This document shows positions 23,735 through 36,315 of a DNA stretch of 64,000 nt, piece after piece (position 1 is the stretch's first letter; each line of letters starts with the position of its first letter). Both the position numbers and the translations under genes were made by a program. The notes under the pieces were generated by a model, which searched no databases, was not told the DNA's origin, and saw only the letters and a list, made by a program, of their open reading frames with translations. Origin of the DNA: Aphrophora alni (Eukaryota > Arthropoda > Insecta > Hemiptera > Aphrophoridae); contig OY740769.1 in NCBI GenBank assembly GCA_963513935.1, forward strand, positions 108,603,762 to 108,667,761, written 5' to 3'.

Positions 23735-24685
23735 TATTTATGAAGGATAGATAAGATTGATATATGTACATTAATACATCTATATAACATATAACAAAGT
23801 TACGTCAACTTTTAGAGTAAGTAATAGGGAACCAGGGTGTGTTATCTAAAATAATGATTTATTTGATATTTTTATAATTCTATGAAACTCAAATATAAAA
23901 AAAAAAAAATCAAAAAAATTGTAAGTGAAGAAGTTGGTAACTTTTTGGTCAGGTTAAAATACGAGAAAGTTATAGGAAACAGTGCAGAATTAAATTTTGT
24001 ATTTTAAATTTGTTTATGTAAGACTGCTTGCTATACCATATTCACACCATTATGTTTAATACTTCAGAGCTCGCATTATATTCATAGTCAAAGCACCTTT
24101 GTCTATGCCTTGAAATCGTGGAGTAGCTGTTTTGAATGCCAGTCATTTGAAAATAAAAACTAAAAAAGTTATAGATTCATCATTTTGTAACTAGTTGTGA
24201 AGAACCTTATTCTTAAATTTCATAATGATTGATAGATGCAATTGGACACAGTATCTAAAAAAATGGTACTGACATACAGACAAAAATAAACATACAGACA
24301 AAATGCCACCTAACTTCACTTGCTCAAATGTCATTAATTATTAATTTATTCTATAACTATTTATTATTAAACGTTATTACATGTACTTACAAGTTTAAAT
24401 GTGGTATATTTATATTTATTATTATTATTCTTATAAAGAATCAAACCTACAGTTATTTTACCGGAAATAGTCATTTTCGCTATTTATATTTAGGTATTTT
24501 CCATCTGGATAAATAGAATTAGGTGGGAATACATATTATTGGTAAGGATTTTTTGACAGCTCACTCAAAAATATGTTGTAATAATGATACTTACATATTT
24601 TACGGACCAGTGAAATAGATTGTTAGGCCAGCTTATATTTTATAATATTTCAATGTGATTAACTTATAATTGTATTTCATAACAG

Positions 24686-24781
24686 GCCAAAACTGATGAT
24701 GTAATTTCTTTTATCTTTGAAGTGCACTATGTTCAATGTCTGACTAGATTCCACAATGATTGGATTAATAAAGAGTGCAAA
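24686..24781 (+). CDS. Polycystin-1 family exon 7 of window: first half of GPS motif
   Basis: The acceptor is cataacag and the donor is gtatgtat. It has 32 codons: AKTDDVISFIFEVHYVQCLT, then RFHNDWINKECK. The Cys of 'QCLTRFHNDW', the Trp of 'DWINKEC' and the second Cys form the first half of the GPS (usual pattern C-x-n-W-x-n-W-x-n-C). The third and fourth Cys are supplied by exon 8. The exon sits between 6.4- and 5.2-kb introns and would be easy for gene predictors to miss. Confidence 0.87.
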
Positions 24782-25537
24782 GTATGTATATATTTACTTT
24801 CTTATTTAAGTAGAATTTGAAATTTTAAACTCAACTTAGTTATATTCATGGATCAAAATTTATTATTGACATCTCTCCTTTGTCTTTGATAATCAATATA
24901 AATGTCTCCTCTTGTTTTTAATCTTTACATATTTATACTTGATAATTTCAGCATTAAGTAAAATTATTAAATAATGTATAGTCTTATTTGTACAAATAAT
25001 GAAAATGTATTGATTTAATTAATTTTTAATAACAAATTTAATCTAACTTCTACAAAAAGTATTAAAATCCATGTTATATAAATTTAGATAGTTGTTTTAT
25101 TTACTCTATTTTCTATTAGTTAATACTAATCAATATTTATTTAGAGTTCATGTTTATGTTTATGTTTATATTATTGTTAATTCGATAAATCCGGTTATTT
25201 GTCCGGTATGGATAATCATAGGTTATTGTACATAGTTTTTTTAAACCTCTTGATAAACACCCTAACCTAACCTAACATACCGGTAACCAAAAAGTGCTGG
25301 ATATTATTAATTATAAGAACAGGTTAATAATATAATAAAATTTTAAAACAACTTACATAATGATCAAATTAACCAAAAGTGTTGACTATTATTTCTAATA
25401 TCGGGTTACTATATAAATATATATATTTTTTTAATATAAACAATTTATTCCATTAACCAATAACATTGGTTATTTTTTATAATATATTGGATATGTTATA
25501 ACCTGTTATTTTGGATATTAACTGGTTTTATCATATA

Positions 25538-28500
25538 CAGGGTGTTTCTCGAATTCTCCTGGCACTCTCAAAGCTCATTCACTCTCTAAGTGAAAACATT
25601 ATTTGCTAAGTTTTAAAAATAATTGCAAACTTCTAAAAATATCATTAAATCTAAAAAATAATCAAAAATAAAGAATGACAAATAAGAATAATAAATAATA
25701 AAGAATCCCTGGTCAGAAAATGTTCATAAAACATGTCTGGAAACAGTTTGTTTTTCAACTATCAGGCAATTTTTTGAAATTAAATAAATGTAATAACTTT
25801 GGAAATAGATAAAATATTGAATTCAGATTTTGTATACAGATTTTTAATGTAACGGTACCAAAAACAAAGACTTTATTTAAAATATTTTCAATATGGTTAA
25901 AAAATTTAACGTCACATATCTTGAAAACCATTAACTTTATAAAAAATGTATAAGGTCAAAATATTATTATATTTCAATGATAAACAAAATGTTTAAAAAA
26001 TTTTTTTCTGTAGCTTAATAGGTAACAAAATTATTGGGAAAATCTAAAAATTGTATTTCTTGGTAGTTTTTTGGTAACAATACGTAAGAAGAAAATAAAA
26101 ACAAAGCATTTTTGAATTATGATAATTTTTATATCCAAAACATTTTTATATTAAGCCTTTTGAATCAAAGAGTGCTATTTAAACAATTCCTATTTTGAAG
26201 TTTGGCATACAATTGATGTAGGCTGCCCTGTGGAGAGAGCTGTCTCAGGTTGCGGGATTGGTTGTTGGCTCTGAAAAGGGCCTGTCAGCTACTAAAAATT
26301 TACAGCACCATGTTAAATGGCTCCCTAGGGTCGCCAGGAGCAGGATTGTGGATTCTTACAGGGCGGATAGGTATGTGAATGGTAGTGGGCGGTATGGAAT
26401 TACACTTGACATGAGTCAGTGTGGGGAACTTTTGGGGGTTTGGGAGAGGTAGTTGCTGCCAGCTTTTGAGTCCTGGAACTTGCCTAGTCGGCGGGCCTCT
26501 CTATGAGCTATATCCCTTTCCTATTTCGTTTTTGGCAGGGGGGGGATTACCACTACCGCCAGAGTAGGATCTCTTACAATTTCCTTTTCAGTAGGTGATA
26601 GGGTGAGCTTGTTGACCAGGTGCCAGGATTTTACCTTTTTATTTCCTTTTTAGGAGACAAACAGTTTTCTTCTTCAGGTCCAGGTGTTGAAATAGATGGT
26701 CACAGGGTGGTTTTCAAATTAACAAAACTTATATGGGCTGCATGCGGGCGCTCTGTAGGCAGGTCCCTCAATTTCCTTGGCGTCAGCTTGGGTGTGTTGG
26801 TCCGGCTCTGGTTGGAAGTGTTAGGACAGTTGAGTTATCTGTAGATGTAGTGGTGGTGGTTACCTAAGGAGAAGTAACTTTCTGTGAGTTTTGGTCGGTA
26901 CTTATACAATTTTCAGCTTATTGTCCGTGTGAGAACAATGAGCTGGCCATATCCAAGCTATGTTGATGGAAACCAAACTACGTACGAGGGGAGCTGGTGA
27001 TTGGTTGAGAGTGTTGACAGAACACCATTGTGGTGTAATCACAGTTTTTAGAGCTTTCGTCCCCTAATGTGAATTTGCTCGACCAATCAGAAGCAGCTAT
27101 GACCATGTGGTTTAATGAGGTGGTATTGGCCGAAGCAAAGGGGTTTAAGGCCAGGGAATTGAAATTTCTGGCTGACTTGTGTATATTGGCAGGTTTGCCG
27201 TGTGTTTGGTGGGAAGCTAGTAGGGTGAACTAGTTCCCTGTGTAGGTGGGGAGTATGTAAGTGTGTGAAGATAAAGGTGTGTAGTGTCTTGCTGACTAGA
27301 AATTGAGGTAACTCCTACAGAACACTCTTTTTAAAGTTATGTAGTGCTTTTTAAAGTTATGCAAAGCTAAAAGTTTTTGGGAGATTGTAATGGTCTGGAA
27401 AAACCAGATCGTACAAATCAATTTTTTAAAAATAAAATCATAGAATTAATATAAGAATATAATTGTATAGATCTACTGTAAAAGAAATTGTAAAGCTCCA
27501 GTACACGTTAGTGATGTACTAACATTAATGAAAAGTGAAAGCAATAAACAACAGAAAAACTAATAATAAATTAAGATAAAGGGCCACAAAATCATAGAAT
27601 GTAAGCTTGATTGTAATAATAATTAAAAAGTTATGGACAATTAAAATTGAAAATAAATGAAGATGAATAAATATTAAAATAGGTATAAAAATCAAAAAGT
27701 ATATGGATAAATAGAATTACTAAGTAATATTTATTGTAAAATGACCAAGTAATGCAAGTAAAAATAGTAAAAAGAGGGTTTGTTATTATGTAAAGTTAAG
27801 TGCAATAAAAATGCCAAATTCAAAGGCGAATATCTTTGAAACTAAGAGATAACAAAAAGTAAAAAGTGAAAAAGGATTGATCTCACCAGATTTGCAAACT
27901 TGGTTTTGCTATTTTCTTCTTCTTATCTTTCGAAATCGACTTTGAAGGATTATTTTATTATACTGGACTGTTTATTTTATCTTGAGGTACAATTCTTGGT
28001 ACAAATCTTGTTGGATTAAATGGCTAGATATAGATAATATTTTCTTCAAATCTGGAATGTGTCGGTTTTTGTTCAATCCTTTTCCAACAATGACAATTTC
28101 TTTTCTCTTCTAACAAAATTAGTGTCACAGAATTTTTTTGAAGCTCCTGCCTCCTGTATTTCATCAAGTGCATGTGTAGTATAAATTAATGGAAAATGAA
28201 AAGATTCTTATATATATATTTTAAAAACTAATTGCTTATTTGAGAAACAGAGTTTAATGAGGGAAAATATTATTATTAAATGTAACACGGGTCAAATAAC
28301 TTCTCATATTAATTTTAAATCTTATCAACATATTTACATACCTGTATCATTATTATTCAACAAGACTTATTTTGTTTAATTAAAATCATATCCTCCAATC
28401 ACTGTGTCATTTGCCATTCGTGGGCGTAGCTTTGAGTTCTGCATGACAGATGTCTTTCCAAATCCTCCATTTATTTATATCTAATGTTGACTTTGTTTTT

Positions 28501-28943
28501 GATTTTTAGTAAATTTTGAGTGCCCCCTGGGATGTTTTGCTGACAATTTTTTCGAAATTTAAGAAAATTAAATGAACATGTGCTTTTTCTTTATATGTTT
28601 TAAAATGTTAGTGTATGTCTTTATTTTTCATTTATTGTATTTATAAATCTTTTATGAAATTCTATATATAGGAAATTGTATATATAAAATTATAGGAGTT
28701 TATCTTGTAAAAGAGATAACCATGAATAAATATGGATTTTTCATAAAGTACATTTTTGGTTCTTAGTACACTTTTCTAAAAAAACTACCTATCATAAGAA
28801 AAATAACGAAAAATTGAATCTAAGTTTCATCTGTCTTACAAATGATGGTACCTAACGGAATAAATAATACAATAGAATATAATAATTTTGAATTACAAGA
28901 ATAAGAAACTCGCCGGGGAGAACTTTATGAAACACTCTATATA
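25538..28943. mobile_element. Candidate DNA transposon with cagggtgtttc ends
   Basis: The left end cagggtgtttctcgaattct (then cctggc) and the right end, read on the minus strand, tagagtgtttcataaagttc (then tccccggc), match imperfectly, with TA beside both. Ends of this kind are common in Tc1/mariner-type and related insect elements. The two ends are 3.4 kb apart and diverged, so pairing them as one element is an inference. No transposase is readable. Confidence 0.5.
26215..27300 (+). other. GC-richer island with decayed, unassigned coding text
   Basis: Base composition clearly differs from the AT-rich flanks. Open plus-strand stretches include the 26258-26452 frame (HHVKWLPRVARSRIVDSYRA) and, near 27075-27230, SEAAMTMWFNEVVLAEAKGF then KARELKFLADLCILAGLP. 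No family recognised. Probably a decayed transposon- or retroelement-encoded protein rather than a host exon, because no exon of the polycystin gene is missing here by phase. Confidence 0.45.
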
Positions 28944-29009
28944 TTGATATATCTATCTTCGTATACAGTTATTGTTTTTGGTAGTAACAAAAGCAAATAC
29001 ATCAGTATC

Positions 29010-29900
29010 TAAGAGGTGTAGAAATTAAATAACCGAACTGGTACTGCTACCAGTAAACAGCGAGCACACTGCGGCAGGTTTTAACATGTCCTGTATCTGT
29101 TGTAGCTTCCCCCACCCTGAGCTCTATGGGCATAGTTGTATGTTGCTTAGTTTTATTGTAGCAATCACCCGTTCAAATCCTTGCACTAGCGTCTCATCAT
29201 AAAAAGCAATGTGTTCAGATTTAGTAACAAGTTAACCCAAATTTCTTGTGAAACTGAAAAAAACTGGTACAGAAGCTCTTGCCCATGTAAAGGAAATGTA
29301 CGGAAGTGAATGTTTATCACACACACAAGATTTTGAGTGGTTTAAAAGGTTTAAGGAGGGATATGAAATGACCGAAGACGATCCCTGCCCTGGACGACCC
29401 TCAACAACATAAACGGATGACAACATCCATAAAATTGGTAAATCGATCCATGAAAATTGTCGTCTGAGTATCCATGCTCTTGTTGAAATCTCAAAAATTA
29501 ACAAAAAAAAGTGTTCATCAGATTTTGAACATGCAGAAAGTTTGTACAAAAATCGTGCCAAAACTTCTCACCCCAGAGTAAAAAGAATCAAGAATGAACA
29601 TTTGTGCTGACCTTTTGAACAACAATGACAGCGATCCAGAATTGTTAAACAGAGTAATTGTTAGACACAATTGTGATGAATCATGGTTTTTTTATCTATG
29701 ATCTTGAAACAAAGCCTCAATCGATGCATGGAAGAGCCCGAATTCATTATGGCAAACGAAATAGTGAAAAGAAGTAAATCAAAATTCAAGGCCATTATGA
29801 TTGTTTCTTCAAAAACATGGAATTTTCTACATTGACTGGGTCCTGAAGGTCATAAGGTCAATCAACTTATTTTCACAGGCAAATATAGTACAAAAGTATA
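29010..29900 (+). mobile_element. mariner remnant, third subfamily
   Basis: The left end is aggtgtagaaattaaataac. Transposase text from about 29235: FCVKLKKTGTEALAHVKEMY, then DFEWFKRFKEGYEMTEDDP and CPGRPSTT, then broken pieces including LSIHALVEIS and (29700 onward) IYDLETKPQSMHGRARIH. 'KFCVKLKK...FEWFKRFKEG' is the N-terminal signature of one mariner branch. Stops and frameshifts throughout, and the 3' part is missing. Confidence 0.85.
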
Positions 29901-29974
29901 AATACTTTTTCTATTAGATATATTATGTTCTTGACATATTCACGTTTGTGCTAATTTATGGTTTTTAACTTTAG

Positions 29975-30205
29975 GTAGGTGAGAATACAACCCCTAATGA
30001 AATACACTGTTGCTGTCAACACTTATCTGTGTTCGGAGGAGGAGTTATGGTACCTCCTAAAAAAGTGGACCCTATACTCGATATCCATCTCTTCTTAAAG
30101 ATAAATGAGAATCCCATTGCTGTAATCTTAGTTTCTTCTGTTCTCATTGTATATCTTATACTGTTAGTTTGGACCAGACATAAAGACAACAAGGACATTT
30201 TACAA
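29975..30205 (+). CDS. Polycystin-1 family exon 8 of window: GPS cleavage site and TM1
   Basis: The acceptor is actttag and the donor is gtatgtta; 77 codons in phase 0. The text CCCQHLSVFGGGV completes the GPS. In this family cleavage falls in H-L|S/T, so HL|S is intact and self-cleavage is likely. A short linker (VDPILDIHLFLKINE) precedes TM1, about 20 residues of 'NPIAVILVSSVLIVYLILL' type, ending with the positive stop-transfer WTRHKD. 'NP-x-A-x-x' followed by a Y-x-x-L-rich helix is the hallmark of polycystin-1 TM1. Strong diagnostic exon. Confidence 0.93.
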
Positions 30206-31426
30206 GTATGTTATTCATACATATATCTTAATAAATTTAGTTAATCTATTTATGCTAAAGAGCATTGATACTTGGTGGAATTCCGTGTTAATGATTAAAA
30301 AACACAATTATTTTTGTACAAACCATTTTATTTATTTATACATTGTCGACAAAGATTTTGCTAGGTACGCCATTGTCAAGGCAGCTTGACAGACTAAAGA
30401 TAAAGTTACAAATATCCTTAGTACATTAGCTGGGAATTCCCCATCATTAACCTAAGTATGAAATTGCCGAGGATGAGTTAGAAAATAATAATGACCTGAT
30501 CATGGGTTTAAGGAATGGGGAACTGCTTAAATCCGATTGCTCATTTAAAACTAAAACATTTTTTCCTACAAACCCTATTGCAGTCAATCTAAAAAATTTA
30601 ACGTTTTGGAAAATGTAGAAATTAATTGAGTGGATAGTAGGAAAAAAATGTTTAGGTTTTAAATGAGCAATTAAATTTAGCAGTTCCCCCACCTCTTAAA
30701 CACATAACCAGGTCATCATTCTTTTCTAACCCACCCTCCTCAATTCTATATTTAGGTTACCAATGGGGTATACCCAGCTATTGTATTAAAGAAATATGTA
30801 ACTTGTCTTTAATCTGTTAAGCTACCTTAACAATGCTATAACTCTAGCTAAACTATGGTTGGCGAGGTTCAAATAAAAAGTTATTTCAACAAAAATAATT
30901 GTGTTTTTAATTATTAATGTAAATAATAATAATGAGTTGAAATTTTAAGTTCAACTGTATAATTAATTAATTATTTATCTATTAGCTGGAATTTCAATTA
31001 AATTGTAATAGGTAAGAAAGGTTTTGCTATTAATTTACATACTTTTTACTAATACATAAAAGTCTTCCAAACTTTAAAATGGTGACCATTAGAAATTGTT
31101 TTTCGAAAATTTCTTCTTGTACCTGTAAATCCTTCATTAACTGACAAAAGCTTGATGATTTGCATATATTAATATCCAGGTTGATATCGCAAATGATTTT
31201 AAAATATAACAAAATGAAATTTATACTTGATCATGTTAATGTATCTGCTGTGTACTGAAATGTCAAACTTATTAATTTTTTAGTGAACTTTAGAGTGTGA
31301 AGAAATTGTTAATAATTTGTAAACTTAAATAATTTTTATTATGAAAAATCTAAATGTAATTAAATGAATTAGTCTAGCACTGGGTTGCTACATACTTTTG
31401 TAGCTTCAATTGATTTTTTATTTCAG
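30206..31426. other. Intron 8 (1.2 kb)
   Basis: Begins with repeat family 2 copy B (30246-30382). The rest includes a diverged inverted pair around 30440-30520 and 30660-30740 (gaattccccatcattaacct... / ...cccacc) that may be a small foldback. Nothing coding. Confidence 0.55.
30246..30382. repeat. Dispersed repeat family 2, copy B
   Basis: Matches copy A (17001-17140) through ctatttatgctaaaga, ttggtggaattcc, tacaaaccattttattta and gccattgtcaagg. On the minus strand both copies read cttgacaatg...ctagc(g/a)aaa...gtcg, a layout reminiscent of a degenerate hammerhead core in a Penelope-type end (inference only). Confidence 0.72.
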
Positions 31427-31567
31427 AGGACTGTCATTGTTCTTGAAGACAATTTTCCTGGTGAAGAATGGTCATATCTTGTAACTGTTTATACAGGATG
31501 GTGGATAGGCGCAGGAACTGATGCCAATGTAGCATTTCAATTATTTGGTACTATGGGCAATAGTCGG
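31427..31567 (+). CDS. Polycystin-1 family exon 9 of window: PLAT domain, first part
   Basis: The acceptor is ttatttcag and the donor is gtaatata; 47 codons in phase 0. RTVIVLEDNFPGEEWSYLVT is followed by VYTGWWIGAGTDANVAFQLF and GTMGNSR. 'Y-x-V-x-V-x-TG-x4-AGT-x-A-x-V' is the PLAT/LH2 signature, and 'EDN' just before it is typical of polycystins. The PLAT domain sits in the first cytosolic loop and binds lipids and partners in the family. Confidence 0.93.
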
Positions 31568-34500
31568 GTAATATAAAAGTTTTATTTTTTATATTAGCTA
31601 TAATAATTTGATTATTTAACCCATGGAAGGTAGCATTATAAAAAATAAATCTTTCCTTGACAGTTGTTGTTCTATGAACACTTCTATAATATATGGTTTG
31701 TATGTCATACAGTGCCTCAACTCATTTCTTCACTTATGTTTTCTACCTCATCAGATTATACATTATTAGGAGGAGTCGTGGGGAGGAGTGAAGATACATA
31801 AATTCTCATGCATATTAATCACTTTTTCACATTAAACCAGTAGTGTTAAAGAGACAAAGATATTTATACTTGGGATGTGTAACTTTTTATATCAGTGTTT
31901 TTATTTTCTCTTTTGCATTCAATGTTAGTTTTTATCCTTATGTACTGTATTTCATCGTATAGTTTTTATTGATTTTATATTTGAGTTTTTACCTAATAAT
32001 GAATAAACCACTTAATACAATATCATTATTATCGATTGAAGAAGATGAGAACAATGAAATATCTAGAAATAATACAAATGAGAATTATAATGATGTTCCA
32101 TATGACCACTTTATACATAATATGAATATATGGAACAATCAAATAAAAGTGTGTTGAAACAGAAAAGTAGAATTGTCATCACTGACACTGGCCGTATCTT
32201 CATAAACACTAACTTCAACACCACAACTTCACATCATTAAGTAGGATATGTGGTACAACTGTGGAAATGGCTCAACTCGTAATTTTTTAATATCCAATTT
32301 TTTTTGTACAGGAAGCGATTTGAATCTCTAGTACTCTATGGAGTGGGGGACAGATAGGGAAGGTTAATTTAAAACACATATTTAAATTTAGCGGATAAGA
32401 AAACTATTGATTAATTAAAGCTTCACGTTGAGGTGTCAAATTTTACAAGAAAACAAAAGCCATACCTTGTGGTGCTAAATTTACAACAACTCTGAAATGA
32501 AATTATATGAAACAAATTAGTTTAAATTCTCAAATTTATTAATAATAATAAAATCACTTATATAAATCGCAGTTACAAAATTATTTTATTCAAAATCAGA
32601 ATTTAATAAATAGTTCTTAAAACAGTCCATCTTTCAAAATTTTAAGTATATATTTATCTATGAAAATTGATCAAAATTAAATTAACACAATGTTATCTTT
32701 CTCAGAATCTATGAATATACGCATAAACAATATTCAATTAGTCTTTCATCTATTAAGAGTTCTTAATCTCGGGGTTTGGGGTTGGTACCGACTTTTCCAA
32801 TCTTTAGAAAAAAACACAAATATATACACTTAAAATAAGAAACAAATCTAAAATAAGTCCCAAAATATTTAAATTAAATTATTTTTTTTATATAGGGACT
32901 GTATTTAAATGTAAGTAAGAAAAGGTCTATTATGTTCGAGGAGTTTTTGATCAAATTGAATTGTCTATATCAATTTTAAACAATGTCTATATGTAATTAA
33001 CTCTACATCAATTCTGATCACTTGGTAAGTGAAAATTAATACGTGTCTTTGGATAATCTTTATAAATTTAGTGTAAGAAAATGGTTGGATCTCACCAATA
33101 ATTCTGTTCAGCTTTAAGTATGTTTTTCTTAAATGTCTCTTTAATATTCGGAAAAAATTTTATTATATATTTAACACGCACTATTTAATACTTCTTCTTG
33201 TCTTATTTGACAAACTTGTATTCGTTGCTGTTCCTTTAAAAATTTTGTGCTCTGTAGGAACGACCACAAGACGCCAACAACAATCCATTCTTTTGGGATA
33301 GCGTTACTGGGTTTCAAATTGCCCGCCTTCTATATCACCTGACCTTTTCTTTTATGTATGCATTTTGTGTGTGTGTTTTGTATGCTAAGGGAAAATTTAG
33401 ATAATTATTAATAAAATATTTTTCTAAGGTTTTCAATGATTCAATTTGGAAAAATGGGACTTAAGGACTTTAAATAAACTTAATTATATTACTAAACAAA
33501 CAAATAACTTCTTTTTTACATCGAAATATTAATGGTTAAACCAATAACTCTAATTGGTACAAATTGTATCGCATATCTACGTCACAGCTGTTCTAATTTA
33601 ATTCACCAATGACAACCCGAGTTTGGGGGATAAGTCCTTGTGACGTCAGCTTGAAGTTCGGAACAGATCAATTGGACGGCCATATTTAATTCGGGACTTG
33701 GTTTAGTTTTTAATTTCTACCAATTGACTAGTATGTCTTTTGTATTTTCCTAAACGACTTTTTCTACGTAGGTGATTCCGATCTATCCGTTAAAATTTCT
33801 AGTTTCTCCTGATAGATTTTCGTTTTCTTAGAACCTTCACGATTCTGTGTTGCTCTGTACCGGATTCTCATGTTAACTATTTTAGAAGGTGATTTTAAAA
33901 TTTAAATATAATATATAACTTATATTACCTAATTATTCAGTTTGACATGTCGGTTGTGTCCGTCAGATCTCGCGTGTGTCACCTCTTGTTTGAATGGCAT
34001 TCCACAAATATTTATTCTGCATAGATTTTTTATTAAATGACATTCTGAATTATTTCAAAGGAGACATTTCTAACGGCTAGGCACATCTTAATAATTTGTA
34101 TTTCATTAACATGTGTGTGTAGGACATTTGTCCTACCTAATTCAATTCAGGTAATGTTGGGTGACTGGTGATATCCTTGATAGGGAAGCAAATTAAATTA
34201 AACCTTAATTAAACCAAACTTGAAGACTTTTCTACCTACTTAAGAAACAGTGTCCTTCTCACGTCTTATAATTAGTGTAGTATTAATAGACAGGAATAAT
34301 AGTTGGGGTGAAACTTATTGAGCTACTTTTAGCACCTGTAATAACTCTTCAAAGAATGGATATTCCCACTATCACTGATAACACTATATGCTATTATTTA
34401 ATTTTATGAAAATACTTTCTATAAAGTTTTTGTATTTATACTATGTTTCAAAGATGTTTTATAAAGGTAGTAGGAGTAAACCAGTTATAGAAAACCGATA

Positions 34501-35299
34501 TAGAGAATCCTTCAGAAATCGTACATTTTTAACATAGTTGGACTATATATGTTACATTTTTTTCATTTGTTTCACCTAGAATGTTTAACTAAATTCCAGA
34601 ACACAATTAAGCAAATTGCAACATTAAATACTTTTTTAATCTGACGAAAGCGTGGTTGTTTAGTTTGAATGATGTGAAGCATTTAATTGGTATTTTAAAG
34701 TAAGGTATACACAGTAATGGTTTTATTCAATTTCATGTTTACCTGGTTTAAAATATGAAAAAGGTTTTGTATTTGAGCTGAATTGCACCAAAGTTAAACA
34801 ACCTCTTCAGTTAATTACCTGTATTGTTCTTTATTTTTGTTATTAATATTTTTAAATAAATTTGGGTAAAATGAAGTGAGATTGAAGCATAAATGAATTT
34901 GTGTTTATGGTTGATTATAAATGCGTCTTTGAATATGAGTATGTGTGTTGTGAGGTTCTGTGGGTGCAAATGCTCAGGAAAGCTATTGCTTTTAGAATTA
35001 AAAAACAATGTTAATAATAATATATGTACATAAGGTGAAAATGTTTACATCTTTGGAAAAATGCTGATATTATTTACATGATTTATTTTTGTTTTGTTTT
35101 TTTTTAGGATAGTTTAACTTCATCACAGGCATTTAAGAGTTTTGTTGTTAGTTAAATGTTTTGAAAATGATGTATTAATACTTCATTATTGTAAAATAAT
35201 TTTAAGAGGCTATGCATTTATCATTTAAATTATTATAATATTTCTAACCTTTCATATTTTTGGGTCAGTACTTGGTTTGATATGTGACGTGAGCGATAT

Positions 35300-36170
35300 A
35301 TGACATAAGGGACTTGCGTCATATCTCGTTATACAATCGTATATTAAGATCCTGTATTGACGAACAGACAATGTTTCGAAATTGGTTAATGTTATTGAAT
35401 CGTGAGTAAATGAGTTGTATGAATGGAATTTGTTAAATAATTTAAGAATAAATGTAGTTTTACGATATAATTGTAAAAGTAATTTTTATAAAATATGAAA
35501 ATTAAGAAAACATTAGACAAGTCCCAAGTAAATTCAGTGCAGTTTTGAGTGCCAAACCCAATTGACAGGTTCACCCTAATTGACCCAAAGATTCCACCAA
35601 TAATGATATTTAGAAAACAATTTCAAACAGAATACTTCTTGGGAGCGCACTTGCTCTTCATCATCGGACAAGGGAAGTCCTGTTTTGGGCTCTCTCGTTT
35701 CCAACCAGAATATCACATATACTAGAGCGGTATCCATCTGCAAGACAATGCTTCAAATGAGCAATATCATTGAAAGATACAGTTTTAACTTGCATTTAGT
35801 TAAAATCAGTGCTGGCATTTGTGATATAAGGCGCATAAGATATACTCAAAAACTTATAATATTTTTACATTTGATTAAATATATTCCTTATATAAACTTA
35901 AAGTGGAAAGTAACTAAAGAGACATGTTAGTTTGAGAAATTTACATATTTCATATAAAATTAAAAATATTCTTTTAATATTCGTAAAAGTAAAATTTGTC
36001 AAAGTATTGTTGATGGTGAAAGATACCAACGAGTAATAAATACCATTTGTAGTGTTTTTTGTAGAACATTATAAGAACGCAAATAGATTTGAATAAAAAA
36101 ACAATAAATGTTGTGAAATTAAAATTGTATTCACCTAAAAAGACAGCCATCTACTGTGATTCCCAAATAT
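35300..36170. repeat. Dispersed repeat family 1, copy B
   Basis: Collinear with 15540-16460. Here the minus strand reads ccgatgatgaagagcaagtg then cgctcccaagaa, an arrangement of C(Y)GATGA, a GAGC/GCTC helix and an A-rich box where a hammerhead has GAAA. Open frames in this copy are not conserved in copy A, so it is noncoding. Confidence 0.75.
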
Positions 36171-36284
36171 ATTATCTTTGAACATTTTCATAACTGTTTT
36201 AAAATTTATACATGTTAGTTATAAGAATTATTATGTTATTTTAGGAAGTATTTCCCTAGTTGAAAACTATTTTAATTTTATACA

Positions 36285-36315
36285 TGTATATATGTATGTA
36301 TGTATGTATGTATGT
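36285..36315. repeat. (ATGT)n microsatellite
   Basis: Short run of tatg/atgt units. Confidence 0.85.

Larger units (their letters stand above)
18293..24685. other. Intron 6 (6.4 kb)
   Basis: Holds a TA hairpin, a PIF/Harbinger element, a deleted mariner and a hammerhead-like patch (separate entries). The stretches 18840-19949, 21707-22500 and 23740-24685 are AT-rich with nothing recognised. Confidence 0.75.
24782..29974. other. Intron 7 (5.2 kb)
   Basis: Contains a 3.4-kb inverted-repeat element with a GC-richer core and a mariner remnant (separate entries). At 25261 there is a short (CCTAA)3 run, the insect telomere-type unit, too short to interpret. Confidence 0.7.

Noticed and set aside
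25259..25275. Interstitial insect telomere repeat (CCTAA)
   Set aside because: Only about three units, too few to distinguish from chance.
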